From contig NC_035448.2 in assembly GCF_002127325.2 (NCBI RefSeq), forward strand, positions 114,663,660 to 114,727,659: a stretch of 64,000 nt of DNA. Direction: 5' to 3'. Source of the DNA: Helianthus annuus (Eukaryota > Streptophyta > Magnoliopsida > Asterales > Asteraceae). The notes under the pieces were generated by a model. That model was not told where the DNA came from, searched no databases, and worked only from the letters and a program-made list of their open reading frames with translations. The position numbers and the translations under genes are program-made. Below, in pieces: positions 35,585 through 48,776 of this stretch; the first letter of the stretch is position 1, and the number at the start of each line of letters is the position of its first letter.

Positions 35585-35984
35585 CTTTGAATCAAAATTT
35601 CACAAAAAAAAAAAAAAAGAAAAGAAATCTCTCAAAATTCATTCACAGCCTTCAAGAGCTCCAACCCACTTGAAGAAACCCCTGCAGAAACCATGACACC
35701 AGATAGTGAAATCTTTATATATTTTATACCTATTTTTCTGACAAATAATTGTATATATTTAACAACATTTTTTTATATGTTTCCCTCTACTGTGATGTCT
35801 TAATCTGACAAAATATAATCTGTAGCCACAATAAATATACAAAAAAAAACTCCAATAATTATATCTTTAATGGTGCCCTAAAAGATAAACAAACCAAAGC
35901 GGAAACTCAATCTAATTAACCTTATTCTAATCACAAAAGTACAAAAATACATTCTTTAAAGAATTAACTAACAACCCACAACAG

Positions 35985-36310
35985 ATTATTAATAAAGGTA
36001 CAAACTTGATGAAAGAAAGTAGAAACCCACCTCTGTAACTGCAAAAAGAATGACAATCAAGAATACCCAAATGAAGATGAGTTGATTTGAGCAGGCATTA
36101 TTGAATTTATGAGGATATGAAGGGATAATCTTGAAGACCCAGATGATATCTTGATTGAAATGAGTGTAAATATGTTGAAAATGGTGAAAGTGTATAGAGA
36201 ATAGGAGGATTGAAGTGGAGGGTAGTAGAAGACGGCGAAAGGCTTGCGGAAAATGGAGGTAATCAAGAGAAAGAATCACTTTAAGTTGCAACACAACTGT
36301 TAACTCCCTT
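35985..36310 (-). promoter_or_regulatory. Probable PIF3 5'-UTR exon
   Basis: On the minus strand this CT-rich stretch (ccactttcaatcctcc-like) ends with acagag|gtgggt, a good donor, while ggtttctgcag|gggtttcttc near 35682 is a good acceptor 98 bp upstream of the ATG. PIF genes commonly have 5'-UTR introns. The 111-codon frame through it is not conserved protein. Inference. Confidence 0.45.
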
Positions 36311-37384
36311 CCAAAATTGTACAATTTCGAAAACTTTTTTTTATATATTTGGTGGTTGTTTATGAATAGTGTTTGTACATTCTGTCTTTGGGTGTATTTG
36401 ATTTCTCACCTTGAAGTAACAATTTTTCATTGTGATAGTCGTTTCTATTCGTTTTTTTGTTCTTATAATATTTATTATGGTATTATTGTAGTGGATATAC
36501 GTTATAAATAAAGTCATCTATTAGTCAATTTCATTGTGGTATGCATGGTTCGGTCAGTTCGGCTATCATGTTTAAGCGAAGCCAATACCTAAGTCATCGG
36601 TTAGTCTATTCTATTAACCAAGTGGTCTTCGGTTTATTTGGTTAGATTGACGGTTTTTTGTTTGGTTCTTTTATTTACGGTTAATAGCCAAAACAATACT
36701 TGAGCTAAAAATTTTTGGTTAAAAATAAATGAAATTGAGGTATAAATATGAAATTGATGCATAAATACAGAAGTGAAATAATAAATACATGAAATGGGGG
36801 TATAAAATATGAAATCCATGAACTGAAGGTATAAAAGCTAGAAATATATGAAAATATGAAAGTTCAATTCGGTTCGATTAGTTTTGGTTAAATGAGGGTG
36901 CAAAAAAATCTAATAAACAGTTTTTAATTAATTCGGTTTCGGTTAATTCGGTTTTTGGTTGATTTTGGTTCGGTTTCGTTTGTTTTAAGTTCAGTTTCAT
37001 CAGTTTTTGGTTTGGTTTCGGTTAATAATTCAGTTGTTACTCACTGCTAGACATTGTTAATCACAAAATATCAAACTTTTTAACTAAAAACGACTATAGG
37101 TATGGTATACTACACTCAAATTAAGGATAATTAAATTTTTTATGATGTATTTAAAAAAATATATATTAACGTACGAATAAGTTATGACCATTTAAAAATT
37201 GTGGAGGTAGTTAGATTTTTCTGAGGGGAATAAATCGTAACTATTAACTAATTATCTATAACTTGATTAAAGATGAGAGAATTAAATTGTAATTAAGATG
37301 AGGGAATTAAAGTGTACGTATGATTCAAGATGTTTAGTGTAATAAAAATATTACCATATAATATGATAAAAGAATTTAATTTTA
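36311..37384. other. AT-rich DNA upstream of PIF3
   Basis: Presumed promoter region. No gene. 36540-37040 contains many ttcggttt / ttggtt phrases, a degenerate simple repeat. No regulatory site can be assigned with confidence. Confidence 0.4.
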
Positions 37385-37760
37385 GAGTTAAATGTTATTT
37401 TAGTCCATGTGGTTTGGGTTATTTTGCCAGTTCAGTCCAAAGGTTTCATTTTTCGCTTGTGGGTCCAAAAAGGTTTCACCGTTGCCATTTTAGTCCACTG
37501 AGTTAACTTCATCCATTTTTCCTGTTATCGAGAAGGGCAATTTGGTCATTTTATAAGTAATTCTATTAACTAGAAGGGCAATTCGGCCATATTAAATGAC
37601 CGAATTGCCCTTCTCGTTAACAAAAATAATTTATGAAGTTAACCCAGTGGACTAAAAGGGGAACGGTGAACCCTTTTTCTACCCACAGGCGAAAAATGAA
37701 ACATTTGGACTAAACTGACAAAATGGTCCAAACCACAGAGACTACAATGACATTTAACTC
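37385..37760. mobile_element. Mutator-type MITE (376 bp)
   Basis: TIRs GAGTTAAATGTTATTTTAGTC and the inverted gactacaatgacatttaactc, extended by a long foldback (agaagggcaatt / gaattgcccttct). Perfect 9-bp target duplication TTAATTTTA at 37376-37384 and 37761-37769. Shares its terminus with the element at 5127-8523. Confidence 0.92.
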
Positions 37761-37960
37761 TTAATTTTATATCAAATTTAGCTTCTTATTATACTTTTCT
37801 GTCTTTAATTAATTTATAATTTTCTCTGACTTTTTATGATCTGTTTCATGATAGTTTCGTGATCATTTATAACTCATTGTGTTTGAAGAAACACGGAACT
37901 AATTTTAGGGTTGATTAGTTTGGTTTATGTTTCTACCATAAGGGTTAATCTTCTTATCAC

Positions 37961-38591
37961 TTTCTGAGCTTCTTAATGATCCGCTAATCCTGCAAAACAG
38001 AACACTGTTAGCTCGTTAAGAGGGGAATATGGGGGTTTCCCTCTTAACCAGACTCCGGCGTGAGAATAAGTAACTGTTTTGAGGAGATTAAAGTGTGCAA
38101 AGACTGAGAGTAGAGGGAATAGAATGTTTAACCTGTGAACTGAGGTCTCTATGTATAGCCGGAGAGGTGTAAGAGGAGATGGGCTGATGGGCCTTGGGCC
38201 GCAAGGCGACAACTTAGAGGATATGCTCTTTGTCTCACTAGCGTCGACCGTTAGTGGCTTCTAGAAGTTCTCCGGTACTGGCGCACCATGAGTGGAGCCA
38301 CGTGTCACTGTTGTCGGCCTTGTTGTCCCTCTGCCATCAGCAGGTAAGTGGAGATCGTTGGGCAGGTGTCTCTGCCCTATGATTGGTGCCACGTAGGCGT
38401 CCTTGTGTACTCTCTGTCTCCTGCACGTCAGACGATCGAGGAGCACGCTTGAGCAGAGCCTGGAGGACGCGAATTGGCCCCTTTCTTCTGCCACTTGTAC
38501 CTTTATGTCTTCTAAAGTGGCCCTGCGCCATAGTCCTGCGCGACCCTTGCTGAACACGTAACCAGCCCGCACAGGGTATGGGTGGTTCAAG
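37961..38591. repeat. Unclassified repeat, possibly an LTR fragment
   Basis: GC-richer than its surroundings, with agctcgttaagagggg and its near inverted ccctcttaac close together and no conserved ORF. It is cut on the right by Gypsy element 2. Overlapping minus-strand frames at 38261-38618 are not recognisable proteins. Confidence 0.35.
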
Positions 38592-40020
38592 TATAACAAC
38601 CCTAACGTGAACCGACACCCTTGATAAACTTTTCCGAATATTTAAAATATCCTAAAATGTCTGTAAATACACCCCGTGTGTGAAAACCGAGCCCGAAATA
38701 TAACATAACATTTAAAAATAAAATAAAAATCTGAAACTTAAGCTGAGGCGGGCCGCGTAGGATCCTACCTCAATCTTACGCGGGCGGTATCAAGGTTTGA
38801 GCCTAAACTCGTTTGTTTTCTTTAGTTTAGGCGGGCCGCGTAAAGGACCCTTAAGGTCTACGCGGACCGCGACAGCTTGATGATCAGGCGAGCCCCGGTG
38901 CGGTCACGTGTCCGACGCGTGTTGAGCCTATTCATGACCCGGACCAGCTACAACCTAGACCCCTAGGCCACGCGGGCCGCGTAAGCACTTGCGTACATTT
39001 ACGCGGGCCGCGAGAGAACCAGTTTCAGCCCTATATAAGGAGGCCTCGGGATTTCATTTCTGATCGTTCAATTTCGAAATCTTTCTCTCAATTCTGAATA
39101 GTAGAAGTTATAGCCGGGTATTATACCCCCTAAAATAGTAAGGTTCTGCTACGATGTAAGTATGATAACCCCTGGAGAGGTATTAGATACTCTGCCCGAT
39201 TGATCTAGGGTTCCGTAACGGCTGTCGTGGTTCTACCCGACGTAGTCGTTGGAATGCCGTCTCGGGGAGGGTATTACTAATGTTAAAATGGGTTATTATA
39301 CTAACACACGTGCATTTGTGTAATTTATAGATTATTCGCAGAAAATTCCTACTGAAAACCCTAAAACAGCAATGTGAGTTGATCCACTTTTTGTTAACTG
39401 TTTTACAAAACCTTAAATGTCTTTCCATGCAAATAACGGTTATTGAGTATTTATAAGAATACAATTACAGTCGGTAAATTTAGGGTTTTGTATACAAAAT
39501 TTGTTACCACCTGGTAAAGGAGTAACATGACCATAAGTCGGAACGACATTACCGTGTGGTGGTAATTGATATAACTTGGAAACAAATGTAATTGCGGATG
39601 CGCCCTCAATACTGTTCAATGCGACTTTTTATTTAAACTTGATTAAACTGGGATTCACTCACCAGTACCCACTGACAAAATATTTTTAAAACGCGTTTCA
39701 GGTAACAAAATGTGAAAGCCAAATAGAAGCCAGCTGGACAGCACTGAAGGCTTGGAAAAGTGGCACTAAAGTTACCTAAAAGAAATAGATGTTTTTCTGA
39801 AATAAAAATAGGATTTATTCCTATGAAATCGTTTGTACTGAAAACTTAGATTTTACCTATATTTTAATGTAATGAAAATGTGGTATTTTACTCTGATTAA
39901 ATATTTCCTAACTACGGTCCTGATGAAAATTTCCGCTGCCAAATTGGACAATAACGTGATACCACCGAAACTGGCTCGTGGCCACCCGCTCCCGGGAACT
40001 AGGGATCGGGGGTTGTGACA
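38592..40020 (+). repeat. Element 2 5' LTR
   Basis: 1,429 bp. A TATA box (TATATAAG) lies at 39032-39039, closely preceded by four gcgggccgcg motifs (38750-39015). Ends GGGGTTGTGACA. Confidence 0.85.
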
Positions 40021-40169
40021 GAAGGTGGTATCAGAGCTATGCCACTAATTCAGCCACAGAAGTGTTCTGCTGACATCAAAACTCGAAGGGTTAGGAAATA
40101 AATTACTGAAATACATGCATAATTGTATTTTCTTGTTATGTGTTATCTGACTATCTGTTAGTTTACAGT

Positions 40170-41031
40170 ATGAGCGACCAAGGACCATCTGACGTGTATC
40201 GTCAATTGTCTGGTTCGCCTAGGAGCGAAGGCACCTCCTCTTCTCTGTCTGCCCTCTCAGGGTACTCTGCGGATACGGAAGAAGGAATCTTTGTGTTTAA
40301 GGCTCAGTCTGAAGAGCCATTTCCTCATAAAAAGAGGGGATGGTTCAGCAGGGGAGCACATGAGCGTAGAAAGCGTATGAAAAAGTTACAGGAACAACGA
40401 GTGTTAGCCACAGCTAAAAGAGAAACCGATGCCTATGCCCAGGATATGCTTAATAGGGGTATAGCTAATATCCACATTTTAGCAACAACTGCAGCTGACC
40501 CAAACCTGGAGCAAATGCTAGCACCCCAACCACAACCACCAATTCCTGATCAACCCATGGAAATAGAAAACCCTGAAAACCAAATAGAAATGCCTGATTT
40601 CAACCCGGAGGAGATACCTAGGGTACCTGCACCAAATCCCCTAGACCCAAATTACGATCCCTGGTGGGATGATGTTAGGGACTATGTGCAACGCTACCCG
40701 ATACAGGAAAATGTGCCAATGCCCAATCTAGGAGCCTACCCAGGATTAGATCCTCAAGATCCCTATTACGATAGTGATGCCTACAAGGGAGATCTTAGAA
40801 AATCCTTACCCATACCAGGCCCCTATACCTCCGTACCAGGAACCCGCACCCCAGATTCCTAACCCAGTCCTAGAACCTGCACCCCCAATGAGTGCAGAAA
40901 ACGTACAAGAACTTAGGACTTTCGGTGAGGAAATTTTAGAAAGCAGTGAGAGAATGCTACAGGTGGGAGAGTGTCTCGTATGGAAATACGACGAGCGCAA
41001 TATGGATTTCTGGATGAATCCATATCCGTGA
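40170..41031 (+). pseudogene. Additional proline-rich ORF of element 2 (frameshifted)
   Basis: It lies between the primer site and gag. ATG at 40170 follows a TTACAG acceptor-like string. The first frame (MSDQGPSDVYRQLSG...) has a serine-rich start, a basic stretch (ERRKRMKKLQEQR, ~aa 65-77) and proline-rich, acidic repeats with DPNYDPWWDD. Around 40800-40860 the frame shifts by one base into a second frame that continues the proline-rich pattern and ends with an amphipathic helix-like tail (ELRTFGEEILESSERMLQ) at TGA 41029-41031. Total about 287 codons. No known domain is recognised. A similar but not obviously homologous ORF stands at the same place in element 3. Role unknown. Confidence 0.6.
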
Positions 41032-41318
41032 ATGTGATGGCAGGAACGGTAGTAATAATAATATAATATAATATAATAATAATATATGTGTGTATGTGTT
41101 AGAAAAAAAACTACGGATGCATATTATTAGTATTGTAGCTTTACATTTCAGTCGGTATTGTAATTTTAATTTCAGTACTGGTGTGTAATAGATACATAAT
41201 ATATGAATAGAGTAAAAGTCGCAATGCTCGACGTTTTTGATCAACTTGTGTGTTGTGTGATTGGCTATATTCAAATATTAATTATGATATTAATATTTGG
41301 TAAATGTTTAGAATTCAG

Positions 41319-44300
41319 ATGGACAACGAAGTGAATCAAGAAAACCAGAATGATAATATCCAGAACGACAACCACTCAAATAATGATAATCTGAATAACG
41401 AGAATCCGAACAACAATAACAATGGAAACCAAATGGATACTAGTGCCGTTCAACATATAGTGGCACAAGGAATCATAGATGCAATGCCATTTATTATTCA
41501 AACGGTTCAAGAAGCGAATAATAAAAGTAAGCATAGCAGTAAGCGACCAACTGAACCTGAAAACAGCATGAACAATGGACCCGTACTTCAAGCGCCCATT
41601 CCCAAAAGAAAAAGAACCATGCCATATGGTTGTTCTTACAAAGAATTCTGGTCCTGTAAACCAATAGAATTCTCGGGCAATGAAGGACCCATTGCAGCTC
41701 TACGCTGGATAGAGAAAACTGAAGCTATTCTAAAAATAAGCAAGTGTGCTGAAGAAGATAGGATAATGTTTGCTTCTAATTTATTTAAGAATGCAGCTCT
41801 AGAATGGTGGAACATTATCCTCCAGTCAAGAGGAAGTGATAGGATATATAACATGGAATGGGAGGAGTTCAAAAATATGGTTGAAAGGAAGTTCTGCCCT
41901 CCCAATGAAAAGGAACAGATAGCAAACAAGTTTTTGAACCTTAGGATGACCGGGGTAGATAGTAAGGGGTACACTACTACATTCTTTGAATATGCTAGAA
42001 TAGTACCAACCCTTGCATCACCTGAACCAGTGTTAATCTCCCGTTATATCTGGGGATTAATTGGAGAGATTAGACATGTAGTCAAGGCAGCTAGACCCCA
42101 AACCATAGAAGAAGCTGTAGAACTAGCCAATACCTTGACTGATGAACTAGTGCGAACTAGAGAAGAAGACCAGAGCAGAAACCTATCCCAAAGGCTTACT
42201 CAAGAATTCCGTTCTGGGAATTCCAACCGTAGGAATGTAGGTTCTACCTCTGCGCCATACTGCAAAGCCTGCAGAAAGAAGCATTCAGGAAGATGCTCTA
42301 CTTACTGCAATTTCTGCAAAACACCAGGACATAAGGGGGAAACCTGCAGAAGGAAACCAACAAATGGATTGTGCTTCAACTGTGGAGAAAAGGTCACATC
42401 AAGCCAAACTGTCCGGAATTGGCTTCAGCTGAAAACAACAAGAACACTAAAAATGCTAGAGCATTTGTTCTAACTGCAGATGAAGTCAAGATGATTCCAG
42501 ACGTCATAGCTGGTACGTTTTTAGTTAATGATATTTTTGCTAAAGTATTATTTGACTCTGGTGCAAACCAAAGTTTTATTAATACTTCGTTTTGCAAACT
42601 CCTAAATCAATCATTAACTAAACTACCACAAGAATGTCTAGTAGAGACAACAAATGGAGAAACCGTTAGGATTTCTGAAATCTTGCAGGGAGCAAGAATA
42701 GAAATTTTTAATCAAAAGTTTATTGCAAACCTTTATCCAATGAATCTGGCAGGATTTGATGTCGTCTTAGGAATGGATTGGCTAATAGCCAATAAAGCTA
42801 GTAATTTATGTGATCAAAAGTCAATTCAAGTAAATTCACCAAGGGGTGAAAAGATCACAATTAAAGGAGATAAACCCTCTAGATCCACTAAGTTCATTTC
42901 TGTGATGAAAACTGCAAGTTATATAAGAAAAGGATCTATAGTATATTTGATTTCTATAATCAATAACACAAAAGGGAAAGAACTAAAAGACATTCCAGTA
43001 GTGTCCCAGTTTTCAGATGTCTTTCCAGAAGAATTGCTAGGACTACCGCCAGACAGGGAAGTCGAATTCAGAATCCATCTGCTACCAGGGACAGCCCCTA
43101 TTGCCAAAGCACCTTACCGTTTGGCACCCGCTGAAATGCAGGAACTGAATAAACAATTAGACGAATTGTTGGCAAAAGGATTCATACAGCCAAGCTCATC
43201 GCCATGGGGAGCACCGATATTGTTCGTCAAAAAGAAGGACGGATCAATGCGTATGTGCATTGACTACCGTGAATTGAACAAGGTCACGATTAAGAATCGG
43301 TATCCATTACCGAGGATCGATGATCTGTTCGATCAACTTCAAGGAGCTCGATTTTTCTCTAAAATTGATTTAAGATCAGGATATCATCAATTAAAGGTAC
43401 AGGAAGAGGACATTCCTAAAACCGCATTCAGAACAAGGTATGGTCATTATGAATTTACTGTCATGCCATTTGGTTTAACCAATGCCCCAGCCGTATTTAT
43501 GGACATGATGAACCGAATATGTAAGCCATATTTGGATAAATTCATAGTTATCTTCATAGATGATATTCTAATTTACTCTAAAAGTAAAGAGGAGCATGTA
43601 AAGCACTTGCACTTACTTTTAAGTCTATTAAGAAAGGAAAAGCTTTATGCTAAGTTTTCAAAGTGCGAGTTTTGGTTAGAGCAGGTACAATTTCTTGGAC
43701 ATTTAGTTAACCATGAAGGAATCCATCTGGATCCAACAAAGATCGAGGCAATTACCAAATGGAAAACCCCTGAGTCGCCAACTAAGGTTAGAAGTTTCTT
43801 AGGATTGGCCGGTTATTATAGAAGATTTATCCGAGATTTTTCTAGAATAGCCATCCCCTTAACCAAGTTAACCTGTAAATCTGTTAAGTTTGAATGGGGA
43901 CCAAAACAAGAAGAAGCCTTTAGAATCCTTAAGCAAAGATTAACCCATGCACCCATACTAGCGTTACCAGAAGGAACTGAAGACTTTGTAGTCTTTTGTG
44001 ACGCTTCTAAGTTAGGTTATGGATATGTGTTGATGCAACGTCAAAAGGTTATAGCTTACGCCTCTAGACAGCTTAAGACTCATGAAGAAAATTATTCAAC
44101 CCATGATTTGGAATTAGGAGCCATAATTTTTGCCCTTAAGATTTGGAGACATTATCTTTATGGTAGTAAGTTTACCATATTCACCGATCATAAGAGTTTA
44201 AGATATGTTTTCGGGAAAAAAGAGTTGAATATGAGACAAAGACGCTGGATGGAATTGCTTAGTGATTATGATTGTGATATTCAGTACCATGCAGGAAAAG

Positions 44301-45808
44301 CCAATGTAGTGGCTGATGCTTTAAGTCGAAAGTATCACGAAAAGCCAAAAAGGGTATGTTCTCTTAAATTAAATCTACAAGTAGATTTAAACGATCAGAT
44401 TAGAAAAGCACAAGAATCAGTAATCAAGGAAGATACTGAAAAATTAAAAGGAATGATTAAGGAATTAGAACAAGGAACAGATGGAATTTGGAGATTCCAT
44501 AAAAAGAGAATGTGGATACCTAAATTAGGAAATTTACGTCAACGTATATTAGAAGAAGCTCATAAGTCTAAATATACGATGCACCCAGGAAGTGATAAAA
44601 TGTACCAGGATTTAAGGAAAAATTTCTGGTGGATAGGAATGAAAAAGGATATAGCAGCTGATGTTTCTAAGTGTTTAACTTGTTCTCAAATCAAAGCTGA
44701 ACACCAGAAACCCTCAGGTTTGTTACATCAATTAGAAATGCCAGTTTGGAAATGGGAATTGATAACAATGGATTTTGTTACCAAACTACCCAAAACAAAA
44801 AAAGGTAATGACACAATCTGGGTGATTGTAGATAGGTTAACCAAGTCAGCTCATTTCCTACCAATGAAAGAAACTTTTAGTATGGAACAATTAGCCAAAT
44901 TATTTGTAAATGAAATTGTTTCATTACATGGAATACATTTATCAGTTGTTTCTGATAGGGATAGCCGTTTTACCTCTCATTTTTGGACAAGTTTCCAAAA
45001 AGCAATAGGAACCAAGCTGAATCTAAGCACAGCTTATTATCCTCAAACGGGCGGACAAAGTGAAAGGACAATTCAGGCAATGGAGGACATGCTTAGAGCT
45101 TGTGTAATTGATTTTGGAGGTAATTGGGACGATCACTTACTTTTAATAGAATTTTCTTATAATAACAGTTATCACACAAGTATTAATGCTGCACCATTCG
45201 AAGCACTTTATGGACGAAAGTGCAGAACCCTAGTCTGTTGGGTAGAAATTGGGGAAAAGCAACTATCTGGACCTGAGATAGTGCAAGAAACAACCGATAA
45301 GATCATTCAAGTCAAGGAACGACTGAAAGCGGCATGTGATCGACAGAAGAGCTACGCTGATAACAGACGTAAACCGTCAGAATTCCAGGTAGGTGACAAG
45401 GTATTGTTAAAAGTCTCTCTTTGGAAAGGAGTGATAAGATTCATTAAACGAGGAAAGCTAAGTCCTAGGTATATTGGACCTTTCGAGATTATTAAAAGAA
45501 TAGGACCTGTAACCTATCAGCTACAACTGCCAGGGGAAATGGCAGGAATACATGATGTATTTCATGTATCTAATCTCAAAAAGTGCCTAGCTGATGAATC
45601 ACTCGTAATACCTCTTAAGGATATAGAGGTAAATGAACAACTAAAGTTTGTAGAGAGGCCTCTACAGATTGAAGATAGGAAAGTTAAAAATCTCAAGCAT
45701 AAAAGGTTAGTTCTAGTCAAAGTGAAGTGGGACTCCAAAAGAGGACCTGAATACACATGAGAGCTTGAATCAGAAATGCAAAGGAAATACCCACACCTAT
45801 TTCAGTAG
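41319..45808 (+). pseudogene. Gag-Pol of element 2, broken
   Basis: ATG at 41319 follows an aattcag acceptor-like string. The asparagine-rich N-terminus leads into gag (AALRWIEKTEAIL) and CCHC knuckles. In the second knuckle (CFNCGEK, near 42394) one base is missing and the frame shifts; the rest reads on from about 42390 through protease FDSGANQSF, reverse transcriptase with FIDDIL, RNase H FCDAS, and integrase to the chromodomain-like [14 protein letters not shown] at 45758-45760 replaces the tryptophan of the usual TWE motif; the natural end would be TAG at 45806. In the integrase, TGGQSER stands for the usual TDGQSER. Not functional as it stands. Confidence 0.88.
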
Positions 45809-45844
45809 ATCTCAAGGACGAGCTCTAAAACAAGGTGGGGAGGA

Positions 45845-46268
45845 TATAACAACCTAACGTGAACCGACACCCTTGATAAACTTTTCCGAATATTTAAAAT
45901 ATCCTAAAATGTCTGTAAATACACCCCGTGTGTGAAAACCAAGCCTGAAATATAACATAACATTTAAAAATAAAATAAAAATCTGAAACTTAAGCTGAGG
46001 CGGGCCGCGTAGGATCCCACCTTAATCTTACGCGGGCGGTATCAAGGTTTGAACCTAAACTCGTTTGTTTTCTTTAGTTTAGGCGGGCCGCGTAAAGGAC
46101 CCTTAAGGTCTACGTGGGCCGCGACAGCTTGATGATCAGGCGAGCCCCGGTGCGGCCACGTGTCCGACGCGTGTTGAGCCTATTCGTGACCCGGACCAGC
46201 TACAGCCTAGACCCCTAGGCCACGCGGGCTGCGTAAGCCCTTGCGTACATTTACGCGGGCCGCGAGAG
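45845..46268 (+). repeat. Element 2 3' LTR, first 424 bp
   Basis: Collinear with 38592-39014; interrupted after gcgagag by the LTR of element 4. Confidence 0.88.
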
Positions 46269-48776
46269 TGTCACACCCCTATTTTCCACGTATCACCGGT
46301 GGGCCCGGTGGGGGTTCCGTGACGTAGTTGATATCGTCATAGTCAAACATACAATATATTAATGCACAGCGGAAGCAAAAGAAAGATTTATTTCAACTTA
46401 ATATTATTGTAATATCCAAGTATCACAAAATAGTCGAAATAGATCCACAGGCGGATCCAAACAAAGAGGAAACTTTATTTCAACAGACTTCATGCATCCT
46501 AAGCTTGCGAGACTTCTATGGATGCTAAGGCGTGGCCAGCCTATTACGCGTAGTACCTTCACTTAGCCTTTTTGGAAAATACGTCAGTTTACACTGGTAA
46601 ATACAATTTAACTGACTCATTTTAAAAATGTTTAAAAATTGATTTAAATGCCCGAGGCACAAAACTTTTTATAACTTGGGATAATTATTTGCTTAATAAT
46701 CTTGTAAAAGAATTACATGTCTGTTAAGCGTTCAGTTGCTCGGGTCGTACCGTTCAGTTGTACGCCTACACCCGTGTGCGAAGGTCGTGGCCATTCTTTG
46801 AATGATGCCAAGGATATCCGGGACATGGTCATTAAACCCCCAAAGGCGTTAAACAAACAAAACAGCATTTTTAAACAGGTTCTTTTGACAACACTCAACC
46901 ACCGACCGGTTAAGGTCAATTACCGACTAAGCGGTATTTTATATACCGTACCCCAAGCCCGTATAAGGGAAAATAAGTTAAACGTATTTACCTGAGCAAA
47001 GTATAAATTAAATATAGCGAGTGCACGTAGCTTTTACTGGGCTCCTAGATCTGGAAATTAAGGTTTTAATAACCTATTAGAATCCTAACGGGTCTTAAGC
47101 TTAGACCGGTTAGTTTTATATAAAGATTACGGTTTTAAACGCACGATAAGGCGAAGACCGTTTTAGAATGTGGTTTTGACCCAACAAGCTTGCATGCTTG
47201 TGTAATATGGGTAACATAATCACATTCTGGATTTTGAGACCGAAAAGATATGATTTGACCCGTTTCGGCTAAAATGGGTAAACTAGTTACATAAGCCGAT
47301 CCGAACGCGTAAAGTGCGTAACGAGTAACCATAAGAGTCATATACATGTTTCTGAAGTTAATATGCCTAAAATATGTTGTGATATCAGAATGATACCTTC
47401 CATTATGCCCCGAATGGTTTTGAACCAAAACTATGCCTCATAAGGGCAATTTGGTCATTTTATAAGGTGTAAAAGAGTTTAAAATAATAACCTAGGTTAC
47501 AGGTCTGATTAAATTAGTAAATATGCTTAATTTACTAAGTCATAACAGTAGGGTATCAAATATATGTGAAATTTATAACTTATAACCATACTATGCTCTG
47601 TAGGGGCATTTTGGTAATTTCACATATGCTTAAAGGGTCAAAACTGATATCCTGAGTTGAAAACATTAGCCTACTGTTAAAATATAAAAATCTTACTGAG
47701 TACATCAGTAGGTTTTATCCCCATATGCTTAACAAGGTTCTAGTGCATACTTATGTGCTAAAAATGCTTAAAAAGGCGATTTGGAGCCATTTCCGGGTTT
47801 TCTGTAAAAAGCTGATATTTTTAATATTCCAGCAAGCTCAAAATAATTTATTTAACATAACAAATCAGTAGAAAAAGGTTTGGGGTCAAAAGGATTTATA
47901 AAACTCATTTTATAGCTCAAAAGGGCAAAACCGGCATAAACCAAATTAAGCTTAGAATACTAAGTTATGCTCAGCCTAAAAATAAATAAAAATCTCCAAA
48001 AATCCCAAAATATTATTTCATAACAGTAGGTATAAGGTTTTGTATAAAAATTCGGGTTTAGATAGGCTATATGTAATTTACGCCATTTGATTACTAAAGA
48101 AGCTTTAAATTACGCTATTGAGCATAACTCTTAATCTATACCTCAAACTGATCTCAAATTTTAGGTGCAAGTTTATAAATCAGTAGCTAAGGTGTTTACC
48201 CTTTTACTTTTCCAAAAATCTCATTTTAAGGTCATTTGGGCATAATGGTCAACATATAAAAGATTAACGAAAACATGCATGTGAATAGGATGTCTAATGA
48301 ACCAAGTTGTATAATCTCAGAGAGTTATACTAACATGTAAATAGGTCCAAAAGAAGCTCTAAGGCAATCCTTAACTTGGCTTAAACGGGTCAGAACTGAA
48401 AGTCAAAGCAGAAGTCAAACTATGCGACTTTCGGTTCCAAACCGAGCCTATACTGAAAATTGTCGAGTTGAACATGTTGAGACATGTTCTTACATTAATT
48501 ACCAAGTTATTTTAATGATCAAACAGGTTGCATGTATCCTACATTGCTAATTATGCATTAATTTGCAAATAACCATTCTGTTGACTTTTTATAATCATCT
48601 TTGACTCGACAATTAACATAGTTAGAGTGGGATTCTGGAAATACCCTTTTAAGGGTTTGTTACCCACATAATTACCTACTTATAGGTATTTTTAATTCGA
48701 GATATTAGTGAGTAATTATTGACTAATCTCGAAGTCAAACCTTAATTACGACGGTTTGACTTTTAGCTAATTAACT
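46269..48776 (-). repeat. Element 4 LTR, distal part
   Basis: Inverted relative of element 3's LTR: for example 46925-46990 (gtattttatataccgta, cgtataagggaaaataa) mirrors 51355-51420. Short ORFs inside are incidental. Confidence 0.88.

Larger units (their letters stand above)
38592..46268 (+). mobile_element. Tekay-type Gypsy element 2, old, 3' LTR truncated by element 4
   Basis: 5' LTR 38592-40020 and partial 3' LTR 45845-46268, both starting TATAACAACC. Primer site TGGTATCAGAGC at 40026-40037; purine tract AAGGTGGGGAGGA before the 3' LTR. The shared ~420 bp of LTR differ at about a dozen places (roughly 3%), so this is the oldest of the three. It carries an additional ORF (40170-41031) and a broken gag-pol. 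The rest of its 3' LTR should lie beyond the window, on the far side of element 4. Confidence 0.9.

Noticed and set aside
35989..36324. Hydrophobic 111-codon ORF suggesting a membrane protein
   Set aside because: CT-rich leader-like sequence with a splice donor upstream of PIF3; better explained as its 5'-UTR exon.
38261..38618. Overlapping minus-strand ORFs of 112 and 93 codons
   Set aside because: No recognisable motif, frames overlap, and they extend across the start of element 2's LTR.
38592..46268. Endogenous pararetrovirus as an explanation for the pol-containing elements
   Set aside because: Two LTRs, integrase downstream of RNase H, and a chromodomain-like end identify Ty3/Gypsy elements; pararetroviruses lack integrase and movement-protein motifs were not seen.
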